From Ancylobacter gelatini (GTDB lineage Bacteria; Pseudomonadota; Alphaproteobacteria; Rhizobiales; Xanthobacteraceae), in assembly GCF_022601675.1 (NCBI RefSeq), contig NZ_JAKVIL010000006.1, positions 246,308 through 310,307 on the forward strand: a DNA stretch of 64,000 nucleotides, given 5' to 3'. Shown in pieces: positions 41,777 to 51,300 of this stretch; position 1 is the stretch's first letter; every line of letters begins with the position of its first letter. The notes below the pieces were generated by a model that made no database searches, was not told the DNA's origin, and saw nothing but the letters and a program-made list of their open reading frames with translations. A program made the translations under genes and the position numbers.

Positions 41777-42574
41777 TCAGTTCCCCATGGACCGCGCCGT
41801 CGCGTCGATCCAGGCGCGCTGCGGGCCGACCAGCGTCGCGCCGGTGACGCCGCCGCAGCCGCGCGCGCCGCCGGCCGCGGTCGACCAGCCGATGATGCCG
41901 GCCACCGTGCCGTCGAGAAACACCGGGCCGCCGCTGTCGCCGGTGCAGCCGCCCTTCGCGGCGCCGTCGGATAGGCGGATCATGATGCCGCCGGTGGTGC
42001 CGATGCTCGGCAGTTCGACCGTGCGCAGCGTGCCGGCCGAGGCGCCGTCGCCATCGCGCGCCACGCCGAAGCCGGCGAGCGTGAAGCCGGTGCGCCGCGC
42101 CGGCAGCGCGATGTCCGACGACAGGCGCGCCGGGCGGAAGGCGGCCGGGAGCGGCGAGGTCAGCTTGACCATGGCGAGGTCCGGGGTCGGGCGGCGGGTC
42201 TCGAACGAGGTCGGCTCGAAGCGCGGATGCAGCGCGATGCGGGTGACCGGGATCAGCCGGGGCGTGCCGGCCTCGAACACCACCACCGCGTAATCCGCCG
42301 CTGGCTGCACGCAATGCGCCGCCGTGAGCAATAAGGCGGGTGTCACCACGACGCCGGTGCAGGACGCGCCGCGCGTCGAGACGATCATCGCGGTCTGCGC
42401 CGCCAACTCACGCGACGCGGGCGCGCCGCCGACAATGGCCTGCGCCGGGGAGGCGAGGGGCAGGCACGCCGCCAGGCCGATTCCGAACGCGAGCGCGGCG
42501 GAAAGCGGCCAAGCGAGGCGGCGGGGCACAGAGCGGGACATGCGGCGGGAGAGGCGGCGGTCGAGGCGGAGCAT
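41777..42574 (-). CDS. Secreted trypsin-like serine protease
   Basis: This leftward gene uses ATG 42574 (265 residues); ATG 42541 is possible. A signal peptide ends near SPAQA, and the mature enzyme starts IVGG as in S1 proteases. The triad is LLTAAHC, DLAMVKL and GDSGGP. It is likely periplasmic or extracellular. It lies on the opposite strand inside the GTA cluster, next to the flavin reductase gene, so both look like an insertion of host genes. Confidence 0.85.
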   Translation of the reverse strand: MLRLDRRLSRRMSRSVPRRLAWPLSAALAFGIGLAACLPLASPAQAIVGGAPASRELAAQTAMIVSTRGASCTGVVVTPALLLTAAHCVQPAADYAVVVFEAGTPRLIPVTRIALHPRFEPTSFETRRPTPDLAMVKLTSPLPAAFRPARLSSDIALPARRTGFTLAGFGVARDGDGASAGTLRTVELPSIGTTGGIMIRLSDGAAKGGCTGDSGGPVFLDGTVAGIIGWSTAAGGARGCGGVTGATLVGPQRAWIDATARSMGN

Positions 42575-42676
42575 GGGCGGTTCCGGCGTGGAGCTGAGCG
42601 CCGTTCTCGCCGTCCGCGCCGGTGCCGTCAACCGCCGCCGCGTCGGCATGTTCACCACGACACAACAGGAGACCCC

Positions 42677-43243
42677 ATGTCAGCCCTGCTTCTTGCCGGG
42701 CCTGCCGCCGAGCCGCTGACGCTCGCGCAGGCCAAGACCTTTCTGCGCGTCGACCACGACGCCGAGGACGCGCTGATCGGTGCGCTGATCACCTCCGCGC
42801 GGGCGACCGTGGAGGCGCTGACGCGGCGCGTGCTGATCGACCAGAGCTGGCGGATCGTCCGCGACGCCTGGCCGGCCAGCGGGCTGATCACCGCGCCGGT
42901 GAACCCGCTGCGCGAGGTGAGCGCCGCCCATGTGATCGACGCGGCCGGCGAGGAGATCGCGGTGCCGCCGGAGGCCTTCCTGTGCGACGCCGCGCGGCTG
43001 CCGGGGCTGATCCGGGTCGACCGGCAGATGGTGCCGGCGCCGGGGCGCCCGCTCGCGGGGATCGCCATCGACATTGTGGCGGGCCATGGCGCGGGCGCGG
43101 ACCATGTGCCCTCGGCGCTGGTCGAGGCGGTGCGGGTGGTGCTGGCGCATTTCTACGAGCACCGCGACGTGACTGGCCCCGCCGCCGCCTTTCCCGAGCG
43201 GCTTGGTGCGCTGGTCGCGCCCTACCGGGTGATGCGGCTGTGA
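42677..43243 (+). CDS. GTA g6, head-tail adaptor
   Basis: This 188-residue protein has the head-tail connector pattern LTLAQAKTFLRVDHDAEDAL and ARATVEALTRRVLIDQSWRI, ending HRDVTGPAAAFPERLGALVA. In the Rhodobacter GTA it binds the portal. It overlaps g7 by 4 bp. GTA order and motifs agree. Confidence 0.8.
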   Translation: MSALLLAGPAAEPLTLAQAKTFLRVDHDAEDALIGALITSARATVEALTRRVLIDQSWRIVRDAWPASGLITAPVNPLREVSAAHVIDAAGEEIAVPPEAFLCDAARLPGLIRVDRQMVPAPGRPLAGIAIDIVAGHGAGADHVPSALVEAVRVVLAHFYEHRDVTGPAAAFPERLGALVAPYRVMRL

Positions 43244-43560
43244 GCGCGCTCGGGAGCCTGCGGCACCGGCTGGTGCATGAGACGCCGGTGGAGACGCCGG
43301 ACGGGCAGGGCGGGGTGACCCGCGCCTTCGTCGCGGTCGATGCGCTGTGGGGCGCGGTCGAGACGCAGGCCCGCCCGGACGTGACGGCCGACCGCGCCGG
43401 CGCAACGCTGACGCACAGCATCACCGTGCGTGCGCCGGCGACGGTGGCGCCCGGCGACCGGCTGCGGCTGGGCGCGCGGCGCTTCGAGGTGGAGGCGGTG
43501 AGCGACCCGGAAGGACGCGGGCGCCGGCTGCTCTGCCGCTGCCGGGAGGAGACGCCGTGA
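43240..43560 (+). CDS. GTA g7, head closure/stopper protein
   Basis: GTG 43240 overlaps the g6 stop. The 106-residue product (LGSLRHRLVHETPVETPDGQ, VTRAFVAVDALWGAVETQAR) is of the phage head-closure type (gp16/SPP1-like). It should plug the portal after packaging. It is followed by a very short basic frame I do not call. Confidence 0.75.
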   Translation: MSALGSLRHRLVHETPVETPDGQGGVTRAFVAVDALWGAVETQARPDVTADRAGATLTHSITVRAPATVAPGDRLRLGARRFEVEAVSDPEGRGRRLLCRCREETP

Positions 43561-43633
43561 GGGTGCTCGCCCGGCTGAAGCGCGTGGCGAAGCGGCGGCG
43601 CGTTCCCGCACCGGACACGACGAGGAGAGACCG

Positions 43634-44038
43634 ATGAGCGCCGCCAACCTGCTGCGTGCGGCGATCCATGCCGCGCTGTCCGCCGACCCCGCGCTGACCG
43701 CCGCGCTGGGTGGCGCCCGCGTCCATGACGAGCCGCCGGCCGGCGCCGAGCTGCCCTATGTGACGCTCGCCGAGGGGCGGGTGAACGACTGGTCGACCGC
43801 GACGGAAGAGGGCGAGGAGCACCTGCTCACGCTCCATGCCTGGTCGCGACAGGGCGGGCACCGGGAGGCGCAGGCGATCGCCGGGATGGTGCGTGAGGCG
43901 CTGGAGGGAATGGCCCCGGCGCTTGCCGGCCACAGGCTGGTGAACCTGCGGGTGACGGGCACCGAGACCCGCCGGGAGGCGGGCGGGAAGACCTACCGGG
44001 CCGCCATCCGCCTGCGGGCAGTGACGGAGCCAAATTGA
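43634..44038 (+). CDS. GTA g8, tail terminator (DUF3168)
   Basis: The 134-residue product has LLRAAIHAALSADPALTAAL and GGARVHDEPPAGAELPYVTL, typical of the DUF3168 tail terminator family. The segment WSRQGGHREAQAIAGMVREA follows. It ends the tail tube at the head end. The next gap is AT-rich and regulatory-looking. Confidence 0.8.
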   Translation: MSAANLLRAAIHAALSADPALTAALGGARVHDEPPAGAELPYVTLAEGRVNDWSTATEEGEEHLLTLHAWSRQGGHREAQAIAGMVREALEGMAPALAGHRLVNLRVTGTETRREAGGKTYRAAIRLRAVTEPN

Positions 44039-44240
44039 GAAATTGGATGAAGATGAGAAAACGAATTCAAGACTCTGAATCGATTCAGCTTCTGTCCTTG
44101 AATCTGATTCTGAAGATGAAGTGACTTGCGGGGATTTCCGGACTCGCGAACTCAGGATGATTCCGACCGGATTCTCACGCGATGTCTTCACTCTAGCCCA
44201 ACAACGTTAACCGTTCCTGACTACCACGAAGGGAAAGCCG
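44039..44240. promoter_or_regulatory. AT-rich intergenic region in the GTA cluster with a palindrome
   Basis: These 202 bp are much more AT-rich than neighbours. They hold CTGAATCGATTCAG (44075-44088, perfect 14-bp palindrome), several GAATC/GATTC words and a TTAA-N7-TGAC element like a degenerate CtrA site just before g9. An internal regulated promoter for the tail genes is my inference. Confidence 0.45.
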
Positions 44241-44648
44241 ATGGCCGCGCAGAAGGGCAAGGACCTGCTGTTGAAGATGCATGACGGCACCGCCTATGTG
44301 ACCGTCGCCGGGCTGCGCTCGCGGCAGATCGCGTTCAACACGGAGCCGGTCGACATCACCCATGCCGAGAGCGCCGGGCGCTGGCGCGAGCTGCTGGCGG
44401 GCAGCGGCGTGAAGCGCGCCTCGGTGTCCGGCTCCGGCGTGTTCAAGGACGCTGCCTCCGACGCGCTGCTGCGGCAGAGCTTCTTCGACGGGGTCATCCG
44501 TAGCTGCCAGGTCGTGATGCCGGATTTCGGCACGGTGACCGGGCCGCTGCAGATCACCGCGCTGGAGATCGCGGCCGAGCACGACCGCGAGGTGACGTTC
44601 GACATCGCGCTGGAGAGTGCGGGCGAACTGACCTTCGCGGCGCTGTGA
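44241..44648 (+). CDS. GTA g9, major tail tube protein
   Basis: The 135-residue protein has the pattern AAQKGKDLLLKMHDGTAYVT and FNTEPVDITHAESAGRWREL. It ends ITALEIAAEHDREVTFDIAL, as in GTA/TP901-1-type major tail proteins. A good AAGGGAAA site precedes the ATG. It builds the short GTA tail tube. Confidence 0.85.
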   Translation: MAAQKGKDLLLKMHDGTAYVTVAGLRSRQIAFNTEPVDITHAESAGRWRELLAGSGVKRASVSGSGVFKDAASDALLRQSFFDGVIRSCQVVMPDFGTVTGPLQITALEIAAEHDREVTFDIALESAGELTFAAL

Positions 44649-44658
44649 GGTGCGGGCG

Positions 44659-45039
44659 ATGGCGCAGGCTCCGGTGAACCGGCATCGCGGCGAGATCGCC
44701 GCCGAACTCGACGGACGGCCGCGCCGGCTGGTGCTGACGCTCGGCGCGCTGGCCGAACTCGAAGGCGCGCTGGGCGCCAGCGACCTGATGGCGCTGGCCG
44801 AACGCTTCTCGCGCGGGCGGCTGTCGGCGCGGGACGCGGTGGCGATCCTCGCCGCCGGGCTGCGCGGGGCCGGGGAGAGCGTGAGCGACGAGGAGGTGGC
44901 GCGGATGACCACGCCGGGCGGCGCGGCGGGCTATGCCCGCCTCGTCGGCGAGCTGATCGCCGCGACCTTCGGGGGAGCGCCGGACCGCGGCCGCCCCGGG
45001 GAGGACCCGCCGGACCCTCCCGTGCCGCAGGCGGGCTGA
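44659..45039 (+). CDS. GTA g10, tail assembly chaperone
   Basis: The 126-residue product begins NRHRGEIAAELDGRPRRLVL, then TLGALAELEGALGASDLMAL. This is the GTA family g10 pattern. GAGG lies 9 nt before ATG 44659. The end is Pro/Asp/Gly-rich. The next frame (g10.1) is shifted by -1 and overlaps its stop, so a frameshift product is possible. Confidence 0.75.
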   Translation: MAQAPVNRHRGEIAAELDGRPRRLVLTLGALAELEGALGASDLMALAERFSRGRLSARDAVAILAAGLRGAGESVSDEEVARMTTPGGAAGYARLVGELIAATFGGAPDRGRPGEDPPDPPVPQAG

Positions 45040-45074
45040 CGCCCGGCGCGACCGCCTTTCCCTGGGAACAGGCG

Positions 45075-45233
45075 ATGGCGTTCGGCTTCGGCCGCCTGCG
45101 GCTCGCCTCCCGCGATTTCTGGACCATGACGCCGCGCGAACTGGCCGCCGCGATGACCGCGCATGCCGGCCCGGCGCGCGCCGCGATGGACCGCGCCGGG
45201 CTGGAAGGCCTGATGGCGCGGTTTCCCGACTGA
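45075..45233 (+). CDS. GTA g10.1, small tail assembly protein
   Basis: The product is the TIGR02216-type small phage protein (FGFGRLRLASRDFWTMTPRE). ATG 45075 gives 52 residues, but the conserved family start FPWEQA lies just upstream in frame. A CTG at 45036 overlapping the g10 stop (CTGA) would give 65 residues. No ATG or GTG exists upstream in this frame for over 150 nt. Start is therefore uncertain. Confidence 0.65.
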   Translation: MAFGFGRLRLASRDFWTMTPRELAAAMTAHAGPARAAMDRAGLEGLMARFPD

Positions 45234-45282
45234 GGCGCCGCGCCCGGCGGCGCTGCCTTCCCCTTCTCACAACGAGGTCGCC

Positions 45283-45864
45283 ATGGCCGAACTGGACGAC
45301 ATGACGGTGGAGATTTCCGCCGATACCTCGGCGTTCCGCCGCGAAATCGGCGAGGCGGAGCGGCTGGCGCGCGGCTTCGGCCGGGCGGTGGGCGACGCGC
45401 TCACCGGAACCGTGGTCAAGGGCCGCGAGGCCGACGACGTGTTCCGCTCGCTGGCGGGCCGGCTGTCCTCGCTCGCCCTCGACGTCGCGCTGCGGCCGGT
45501 GGAGCAGGGGATTGCCGGCGTGCTGGGCAACCTCACCGGCGGGCTCTCGGGCTTCGCCGCCGGCGGCGCGCTCTCCGGTGGGCGGGTGCTGCCCTTCGCC
45601 TCGGGCGGGGTGGTGGCGGCGCCGACCTATTTCCCCATGGCTGGCGGCAATGTCGGGCTGATGGGCGAGGCCGGGGCCGAGGCGATCCTGCCGCTGTCGC
45701 GCGGGCCGGACGGCCGGCTCGGCGTCGCGGCGGGCAGCGGCGGGCGCGGGGTGAGCGTGACGGTGAACGTCTCGACGCCGGACGCCTCCTCGTTCCGCCG
45801 CTCGGAAGCCTATCTCGCCGGGCTGGTCTCGCGCGCGGTGGCGCGCGGCGAGAGGAGGCTGTGA
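45283..45864 (+). CDS. GTA g11, tail tape measure protein
   Basis: The 193-residue product starts MAELDDMTVEISADTSAFRR, has a Gly/Ala-rich hydrophobic middle (NLTGGLSGFAAGGALSGGRV), then VGLMGEAGAEAILPLSRGPD, a tape measure signature. It is short, as expected for the short GTA tail. The start is supported by its place after g10.1 and the N-terminal pattern. Confidence 0.8.
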   Translation: MAELDDMTVEISADTSAFRREIGEAERLARGFGRAVGDALTGTVVKGREADDVFRSLAGRLSSLALDVALRPVEQGIAGVLGNLTGGLSGFAAGGALSGGRVLPFASGGVVAAPTYFPMAGGNVGLMGEAGAEAILPLSRGPDGRLGVAAGSGGRGVSVTVNVSTPDASSFRRSEAYLAGLVSRAVARGERRL

Positions 45865-45866
45865 GC

Positions 45867-46508
45867 ATGCCCGCTTTCCATGAAACGCTGTTTCCGCTCG
45901 ATGTTGCGCTTGGCGCGGCGGGTGGGCCGGAGCGCACGACCGAGATCGTCACCACGCTGACCGGGCGCGAGGAGCGCAACACCAGGCTGAAGCATTCGCG
46001 GCGACGCTGGGATGCCGGCTATGGGGTGAAATCTCTGGCGCAGCTCTCGACCATCGTCGCCTTCTTCGAGGAGCGGCGCGGGCGGCTCCACGGCTTTCGC
46101 TGGCGCGACCGGCTCGACCACGCTTCGGCCGCGCCCGGGGCGGCGGTGACGCCGTTCGACCAGCCGCTCGGCACCGGCGACGGCGCGCGGGCGAGCTTCG
46201 CGCTGGTGAAGACCTATGGCGGCGTGCACGCGCCCTATGCCCGCCCGGTCGCCAAGCCCGTCGCCGGGACGGTGCGCGTCGCGGTGGCGGGCGTCGAGAA
46301 GGCGGCGGGCACCGGCTTCACGCTGGATGCGACGACCGGCATCGTGACCTTCCTGCCCGGCCATGTGCCCGCGAGCGGGGCGCCGGTGACGGCGGGCTAC
46401 CTGTTCGACGTGCCGGTGCGCTTCGACACCGATTTCCTGGAGGTGAACCTTACCGCCTTCGAGGCCGGGGAAATTCCGCGTATTCCCATTCTGGAGATAC
46501 GCCCATGA
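45867..46508 (+). CDS. GTA g12, distal tail protein (DUF2460)
   Basis: I use ATG 45867 (213 residues) because GGAGG is 8 nt upstream; GTG 45861 overlaps the g11 stop and is an alternative. The pattern FHETLFPLDVALGAAGGPER, ERNTRLKHSRRRWDAGYGVK is DUF2460. It is the distal tail or hub ring of the GTA. It overlaps g13 by 4 bp. Confidence 0.85.
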   Translation: MPAFHETLFPLDVALGAAGGPERTTEIVTTLTGREERNTRLKHSRRRWDAGYGVKSLAQLSTIVAFFEERRGRLHGFRWRDRLDHASAAPGAAVTPFDQPLGTGDGARASFALVKTYGGVHAPYARPVAKPVAGTVRVAVAGVEKAAGTGFTLDATTGIVTFLPGHVPASGAPVTAGYLFDVPVRFDTDFLEVNLTAFEAGEIPRIPILEIRP

Positions 46509-47371
46509 GGATGCTGCCGGAGGAACTCTCCGCCGTGCTGGCGGGCGGGGTGACCACGCTGGCGCGCTGCTGGCGCATCACCCGGCGCGACGGCGCGGTG
46601 CTGGCGCTGACCGAGCATGACGAGGATCTTGCCGTCGATGGCACCCTGTTCCGCGCGGCGGGCGGGGTCTCGGGCAGCGAGACCACGACGCAGCTCGGCT
46701 TCGCGGTGGATGGCGGCGAGATGTCCGCCGCGCTGACCGACGAGGCGATGACCGAGGCCGATCTCGACGCCGGGCGCTATGACGGCGCGCGGGTCGAGCT
46801 GCTGCTGGCGGACTGGTCGGCGCCGGCGAATTTCGTACGGCTGCGGCGCGCGCGGATCGGCGAGGTGCGCCGCGAGGACGGGCGTTTCACCGCCGAGCTG
46901 CGCGGCCTGGCGGAGGCGCTGAACGTGGTACGCGGCCGGCTGTTCGCCAGCGCCTGCGACGCCGATCTCGGCGATGCGCGCTGTGGCGTTTCGCTGGCCG
47001 GCGGGTTCACCGGAACGGGGAGCGTGAGCGCGGTTGAGGGGCCGACGCTGCTGCGGGCCGGCGGGCTGGAGAGTTTTTCCGCCGGCTGGTTCACGCAGGG
47101 GCGGCTGACCTTCACCAGCGGTGCCAATGCCGGCTTTTCGGTCGAGGTGAAGACCCATGCCGTGGCCGGTGGCGTGCTGCGGCTGGAGCTGTGGCAGCGC
47201 CCGCCCGAGCCGATGATGGCGGGCGATCCCTTTACCGTCACCGCCGGCTGCGACAAGCGCTTCGCCACCTGCCGGACCCGCTTCGGCAACGCGCTGAACT
47301 TTCGCGGCATGCCGCACATGCCGGGCAATGACGCCGTGCTGAAGGTGGCGCGGCCGGGAGGGCAGCGATGA
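46505..47371 (+). CDS. GTA g13, hub protein (DUF2163)
   Basis: The 288-residue protein is DUF2163. Two cysteine pairs are visible, ACDADLGDARCGV and GCDKRFATCRTRFG, matching the four Cys that hold an iron-sulfur cluster in the Rhodobacter GTA hub. It builds the baseplate hub and overlaps g14 by 4 bp. The Cys set is complete. Confidence 0.85.
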   Translation: MRMLPEELSAVLAGGVTTLARCWRITRRDGAVLALTEHDEDLAVDGTLFRAAGGVSGSETTTQLGFAVDGGEMSAALTDEAMTEADLDAGRYDGARVELLLADWSAPANFVRLRRARIGEVRREDGRFTAELRGLAEALNVVRGRLFASACDADLGDARCGVSLAGGFTGTGSVSAVEGPTLLRAGGLESFSAGWFTQGRLTFTSGANAGFSVEVKTHAVAGGVLRLELWQRPPEPMMAGDPFTVTAGCDKRFATCRTRFGNALNFRGMPHMPGNDAVLKVARPGGQR

Positions 47372-47811
47372 GCGGGACGCCGGACGAACTGCGCGGCAGG
47401 CTGGTCGCGGAAGCACGGGCGTGGATCGGGACGCCCTATCTCCACCGCGCCTCCTGCAAGGGCCACGGGGCGGACTGCCTCGGCCTCGTTCGCGGGGTGT
47501 GGCGCGCGGTGCTGGGCGACGAGCCCGAGGCGCTGCCGGCCTACACGCCGGACTGGGCCGAGGCCACGGGGGCCGAGCAGATGCTTGAGGCGGGCATGCG
47601 CCATCTGCGCGCGGTGGCGATCGAGGCGATCCGGCCGGGCGATGTTCTGCTGTTCCGCTTCCGGCCCGGCGTGCCGGCCAAGCATGTGGCGCTGCTGGTG
47701 ACGCCGGAACGCATGGTGCACGCCCATGACGGCGCGGCGGTGGCCGAGGTGTTCCTCGCGCCGTGGTGGCGCCGCCGGCTGGCCTACGCCTTCGCCTTTC
47801 CGGGCGCGTGA
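47368..47811 (+). CDS. GTA g14, NlpC/P60 peptidase
   Basis: The 147-residue protein has catalytic Cys37 in GHGADCLGLVRGVW, His in AKHVALLV and a following RMVHAHDGAAVAEV. This is the NlpC/P60 peptidoglycan peptidase of GTA tails. It likely opens recipient peptidoglycan. It is followed by a 558-bp repeat-filled gap before g15. Confidence 0.85.
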   Translation: MSGTPDELRGRLVAEARAWIGTPYLHRASCKGHGADCLGLVRGVWRAVLGDEPEALPAYTPDWAEATGAEQMLEAGMRHLRAVAIEAIRPGDVLLFRFRPGVPAKHVALLVTPERMVHAHDGAAVAEVFLAPWWRRRLAYAFAFPGA

Positions 47812-48369
47812 GGCCCGCGCGGGGTAGGACGGTCCGTGGCGACGAGGGGAGAGCGGGCGGTTTCGCGCGTGGCCCCTCACCGCAGCCCTTCAAGGTAATG
47901 GCTCCGCCGGACAGGACGGCGGGTCGGCTTCGGTCCCTTACCGCAGCCCTCTCCCCGACGGGGAGAGGGGGCGTCGCGCTTGGGGTGAGGGCGCGCGTTG
48001 GGCGCAAGGGTTTGGGTGCCTCGGGCGCGAGCTCTCGGGGGCACCGGAACGTGTCTTCATGTCGAGACCGGCGGGGGATTCGGCGCGCGTGAGGCGGGTT
48101 GCATCGCCCCGAGACTGGGGTGCCGGCGGCGTTCGCCGGTGCGCGAGACTGTCCGGGGGGCGGAGCAGGCGTGCTTTGTCGTGCACTCGCTTTCCCCGGC
48201 GGGGAGAGGGGATGCGTCGCGTTTGGGGTGAGGGCGGCGCCGGGGCAACGGTTCCGCCGGACAGGACGGCGGGGCGGGTTCGGCCCCTCACCTGGCCCTC
48301 TTCGCGGCGGGAGAGGGCGCGCGGCGCGCGTGCGAGGGGCGACCCGCATATCGGACAAGAGAGGGCATC
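47812..48369. repeat. Repeat-containing gap between GTA g14 and g15
   Basis: Two degenerate copies of CCGCCGGACAGGACGGCGGG (about 47906 and 48255) and several CTCTCCCCGACGGGGAGAGG-like hairpins (about 47950-48320) fill the 558 bp. The elements resemble those at 37.3-38.3 kb. No conserved frame is seen. Confidence 0.55.
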
Positions 48370-51300
48370 ATGGCGACACTCATTCTCGGCACGGCGGGGG
48401 CGGCGGTTGGCGGGGCGCTGTTCGGGCCGCTCGGTGCGGTCGCGGGCCGGGCGCTCGGCGCGCTGGGCGGCGCGGTGCTCGACCAGGCGCTGCTGACGCC
48501 GGGTCGGCATGCGGAAGGCCCGCGCCTCGACGATCTCGGCTCGATGACCTCGACCGACGGCGCCCCGATGCCCCGCGTCTATGGCCGCGCGCGGCTCGCC
48601 GGACAGGTGATCTGGGCGGCGCCCGTGGAGGAGGTGATCGCGACGCAGACGCAATCCTCCGGCGGCAAGAGCACAGGGATGGGCGGCGGGTCGAGGTCGA
48701 CGACCTACAGCTATTATGGCCGCTTCGCCGTCGGTATCTGCGAGGGACCGGTGAGCCGGATCGGGCGCATCTGGGCCGATGGGCAGGAACTCGACCGGCA
48801 GGGGCTGGACATTCGCGTGCATCCGGGCGGCGAGGCCGAGCTGCCCGACCCGATGATCGAGGCCTTCGAGGGCGCCGGCAACGCGCCGGCCTATCGCGGG
48901 CTCGCCTATATCGCCTTCGAGCGGCTGGCGCTGGCGCCCTATGGCAACCGGCTGCCGCAGATCTCCGTCGAGGTGGAGCGCGCCATCGGCGAGCTGGAGA
49001 ACCGGCTGACGGCGGTGACGCTGATCCCCGGCTCCTCGGAATTCGCCTATGACCCGCGCGAGGTGACGCGGCTCGAAGGGCCGGGGGCCTATGAGCCGGA
49101 GAACCGGCATGTGACGATCGCCGCCAGCGATTTCGACGCCTCGCTCGACCAGTTGCTCGCCTGCTGCCCGAACCTCCAGCATGTCGCGCTGGTGGTGTCG
49201 TGGTTCGGCACCGACCTGCGCGCCGGACAGTGCCAGATCCTGCCGGGTGTCGAGCGCCGGGACAAGGCGACCCGGCTGGGCGTGCTGCCGCTGGACTGGA
49301 AGGTGGCGGGGCGCACACGGGCCGATGCCTATCTGGTCACGCAACATGACGGCAAGCCGGCCTATGGCGGCACGCCGTCCGACGACAGCGTGCGCCGCGC
49401 CATCGAGGCGCTGAAGGCGCGCGGGCTGAAGGTGACGCTGTATCCCTTCGTGATGATGGACATCGCCGCCGGCAACGCGCTGCCGGACCCGTGGAGCGAG
49501 GCCGGCACGCAGCCGCCCTATCCCTGGCGCGGGCGCATCACCTGCCACCCGGCGCCCGGCCGTCCCGGCTCGCCGGATGCGACGGCGGCGGCGGGAGCGC
49601 AGGTGAACGCGCTGTTCGGCAGCGCGGCCCCGGGCCATTTCGCGGCGTCCGCGGGGCAGGTGGCCTATTCCGGGCCGGAGGAGTGGACGCTGCGGCGCAT
49701 GGTGCTGCACTACGCCACACTCGCGGTGGCGGCCGGCGGCGTCGAGGCGATGCTGATCGGCTCGGAATTCGCGGCGCTGACCCGGGTGCGCTCCGGCGCC
49801 GGCAGCTATCCGGCGGTGAGCGCGCTGACCGCGCTGGCGGCGGATGTGAAAAGCGTCGTCGGGGCGGGGACCAAGGTGTCCTATGCCGCCGACTGGACCG
49901 AGTACGGCGCCCATGTGATGGAGGGCGGCGCGCATGTGCGCTTTCCGCTCGATCCGCTGTGGGCGTCGCCGGCGATCGATTTCATCGGCATCGACTGGTA
50001 CGCGCCGCTGGCCGACTGGCGCGACGGCGACGCCCATCTCGACGCGCAGCTTTTCGAGAACGGCTATGAACGGGCCTATCTCGCCGGCAATGTGAATGGC
50101 GGCGACGGCTATGACTGGTTCTACCCGGACGAGGCCGCGCGGGCGGCGCAGGCGCGCAGCCCGATCACCGACGGGGCTTATGGCGAGCCGTGGGTGTTCC
50201 GCGTGAAAGACCTCGCCAGCTGGTGGGGCAACCCCCATCACGAGCGGGTGGGCGGGGTGCGCCAGGCGGCGCCGACCGCCTATGCGCCGGGCATGAAGCC
50301 GATGCGGCTGACCGAGATCGGCTGCGCGGCGGTGGACAAGGGAGCCAACCGGCCGAGCGTGTTTCCCGACGCGAAATCGGTGGAGAGCGGCCTGCCGCCC
50401 TTCTCCAACGGCCAGCGCGACGACCTGATGCAGCGCCGGCACCTGGAGGCGATGCTCGACGCTTTCAGCAGCGACGGCGTGAACCCGCCCCATGGCGGGC
50501 TGCCGGGCGGGCGCATGGTCGATCCGGCGACGCTTTATGCCTGGAGCTGGGATGCGCGGCCGTTTCCGGTGTTCCCGCGCGCCGAGGCGGTGTGGGCGGA
50601 TGGTGCGAACTGGCGCACCGGGCACTGGCTCACCGGCCGGCTGGGCGCCGCGCCGCTCAGCGAACTGTGCGCGCGGCTGGCGGCGGATTTCGGCGTGACC
50701 GACCTTGATGCCTCCCGGCTGACCGGCGTGATTGACGGCTATGTGGTGGACCGGCCGACCAGTGCGCGCGGCGCGCTGGAGCCGCTGGCGCGGGCATTCG
50801 GCTTCGCGCTGGCGGAGCGGAGCGGCGCCCTGGCGCTGCGGATGCGCGGCGCGGGGACGGCGATTGCGATCGGCGACGACGATCTGGTGGCCGTCGAGGG
50901 CCAGCCGGCGCTGGGGCGGGTGCGGACCGGCGAGGGCGAGCTGCCGCTGAGCGTGACGCTCGGCTTCATCGAGGCGGCGGGCGATTATCGCCGTGCCACG
51001 GCCGGCTCGCGTCGGCTGGCCGGGAGCGCCCGCGCCGAGGCCGCGCTCGACCTTGCGATGGTCGCCGATACCGGCCTTGCCGCCGGGCTGGCCGAGATGT
51101 GGTTGCAGGACGCCTGGGCGAGCCGCGAGACCGCGACCTTCGCGCTGCCGCCTTCGCGGCTCGCGCTGGAGCCGGGCGACCTGGTGCGGCTCACGCGCGA
51201 CGGGCGCGACAGCCTGATGGAGATCACCGGCATCGAGGATGCCGAGGCGCGGGCGGTGAGCGCGCGCAGCATCGATCCCGGGGTGTTCCGGCTGGCGGCG

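Noticed and set aside
43557..43637. A 26-codon basic frame overlapping the g7 stop as GTGA
   Set aside because: Too short and Arg-rich, with no sign of conservation.
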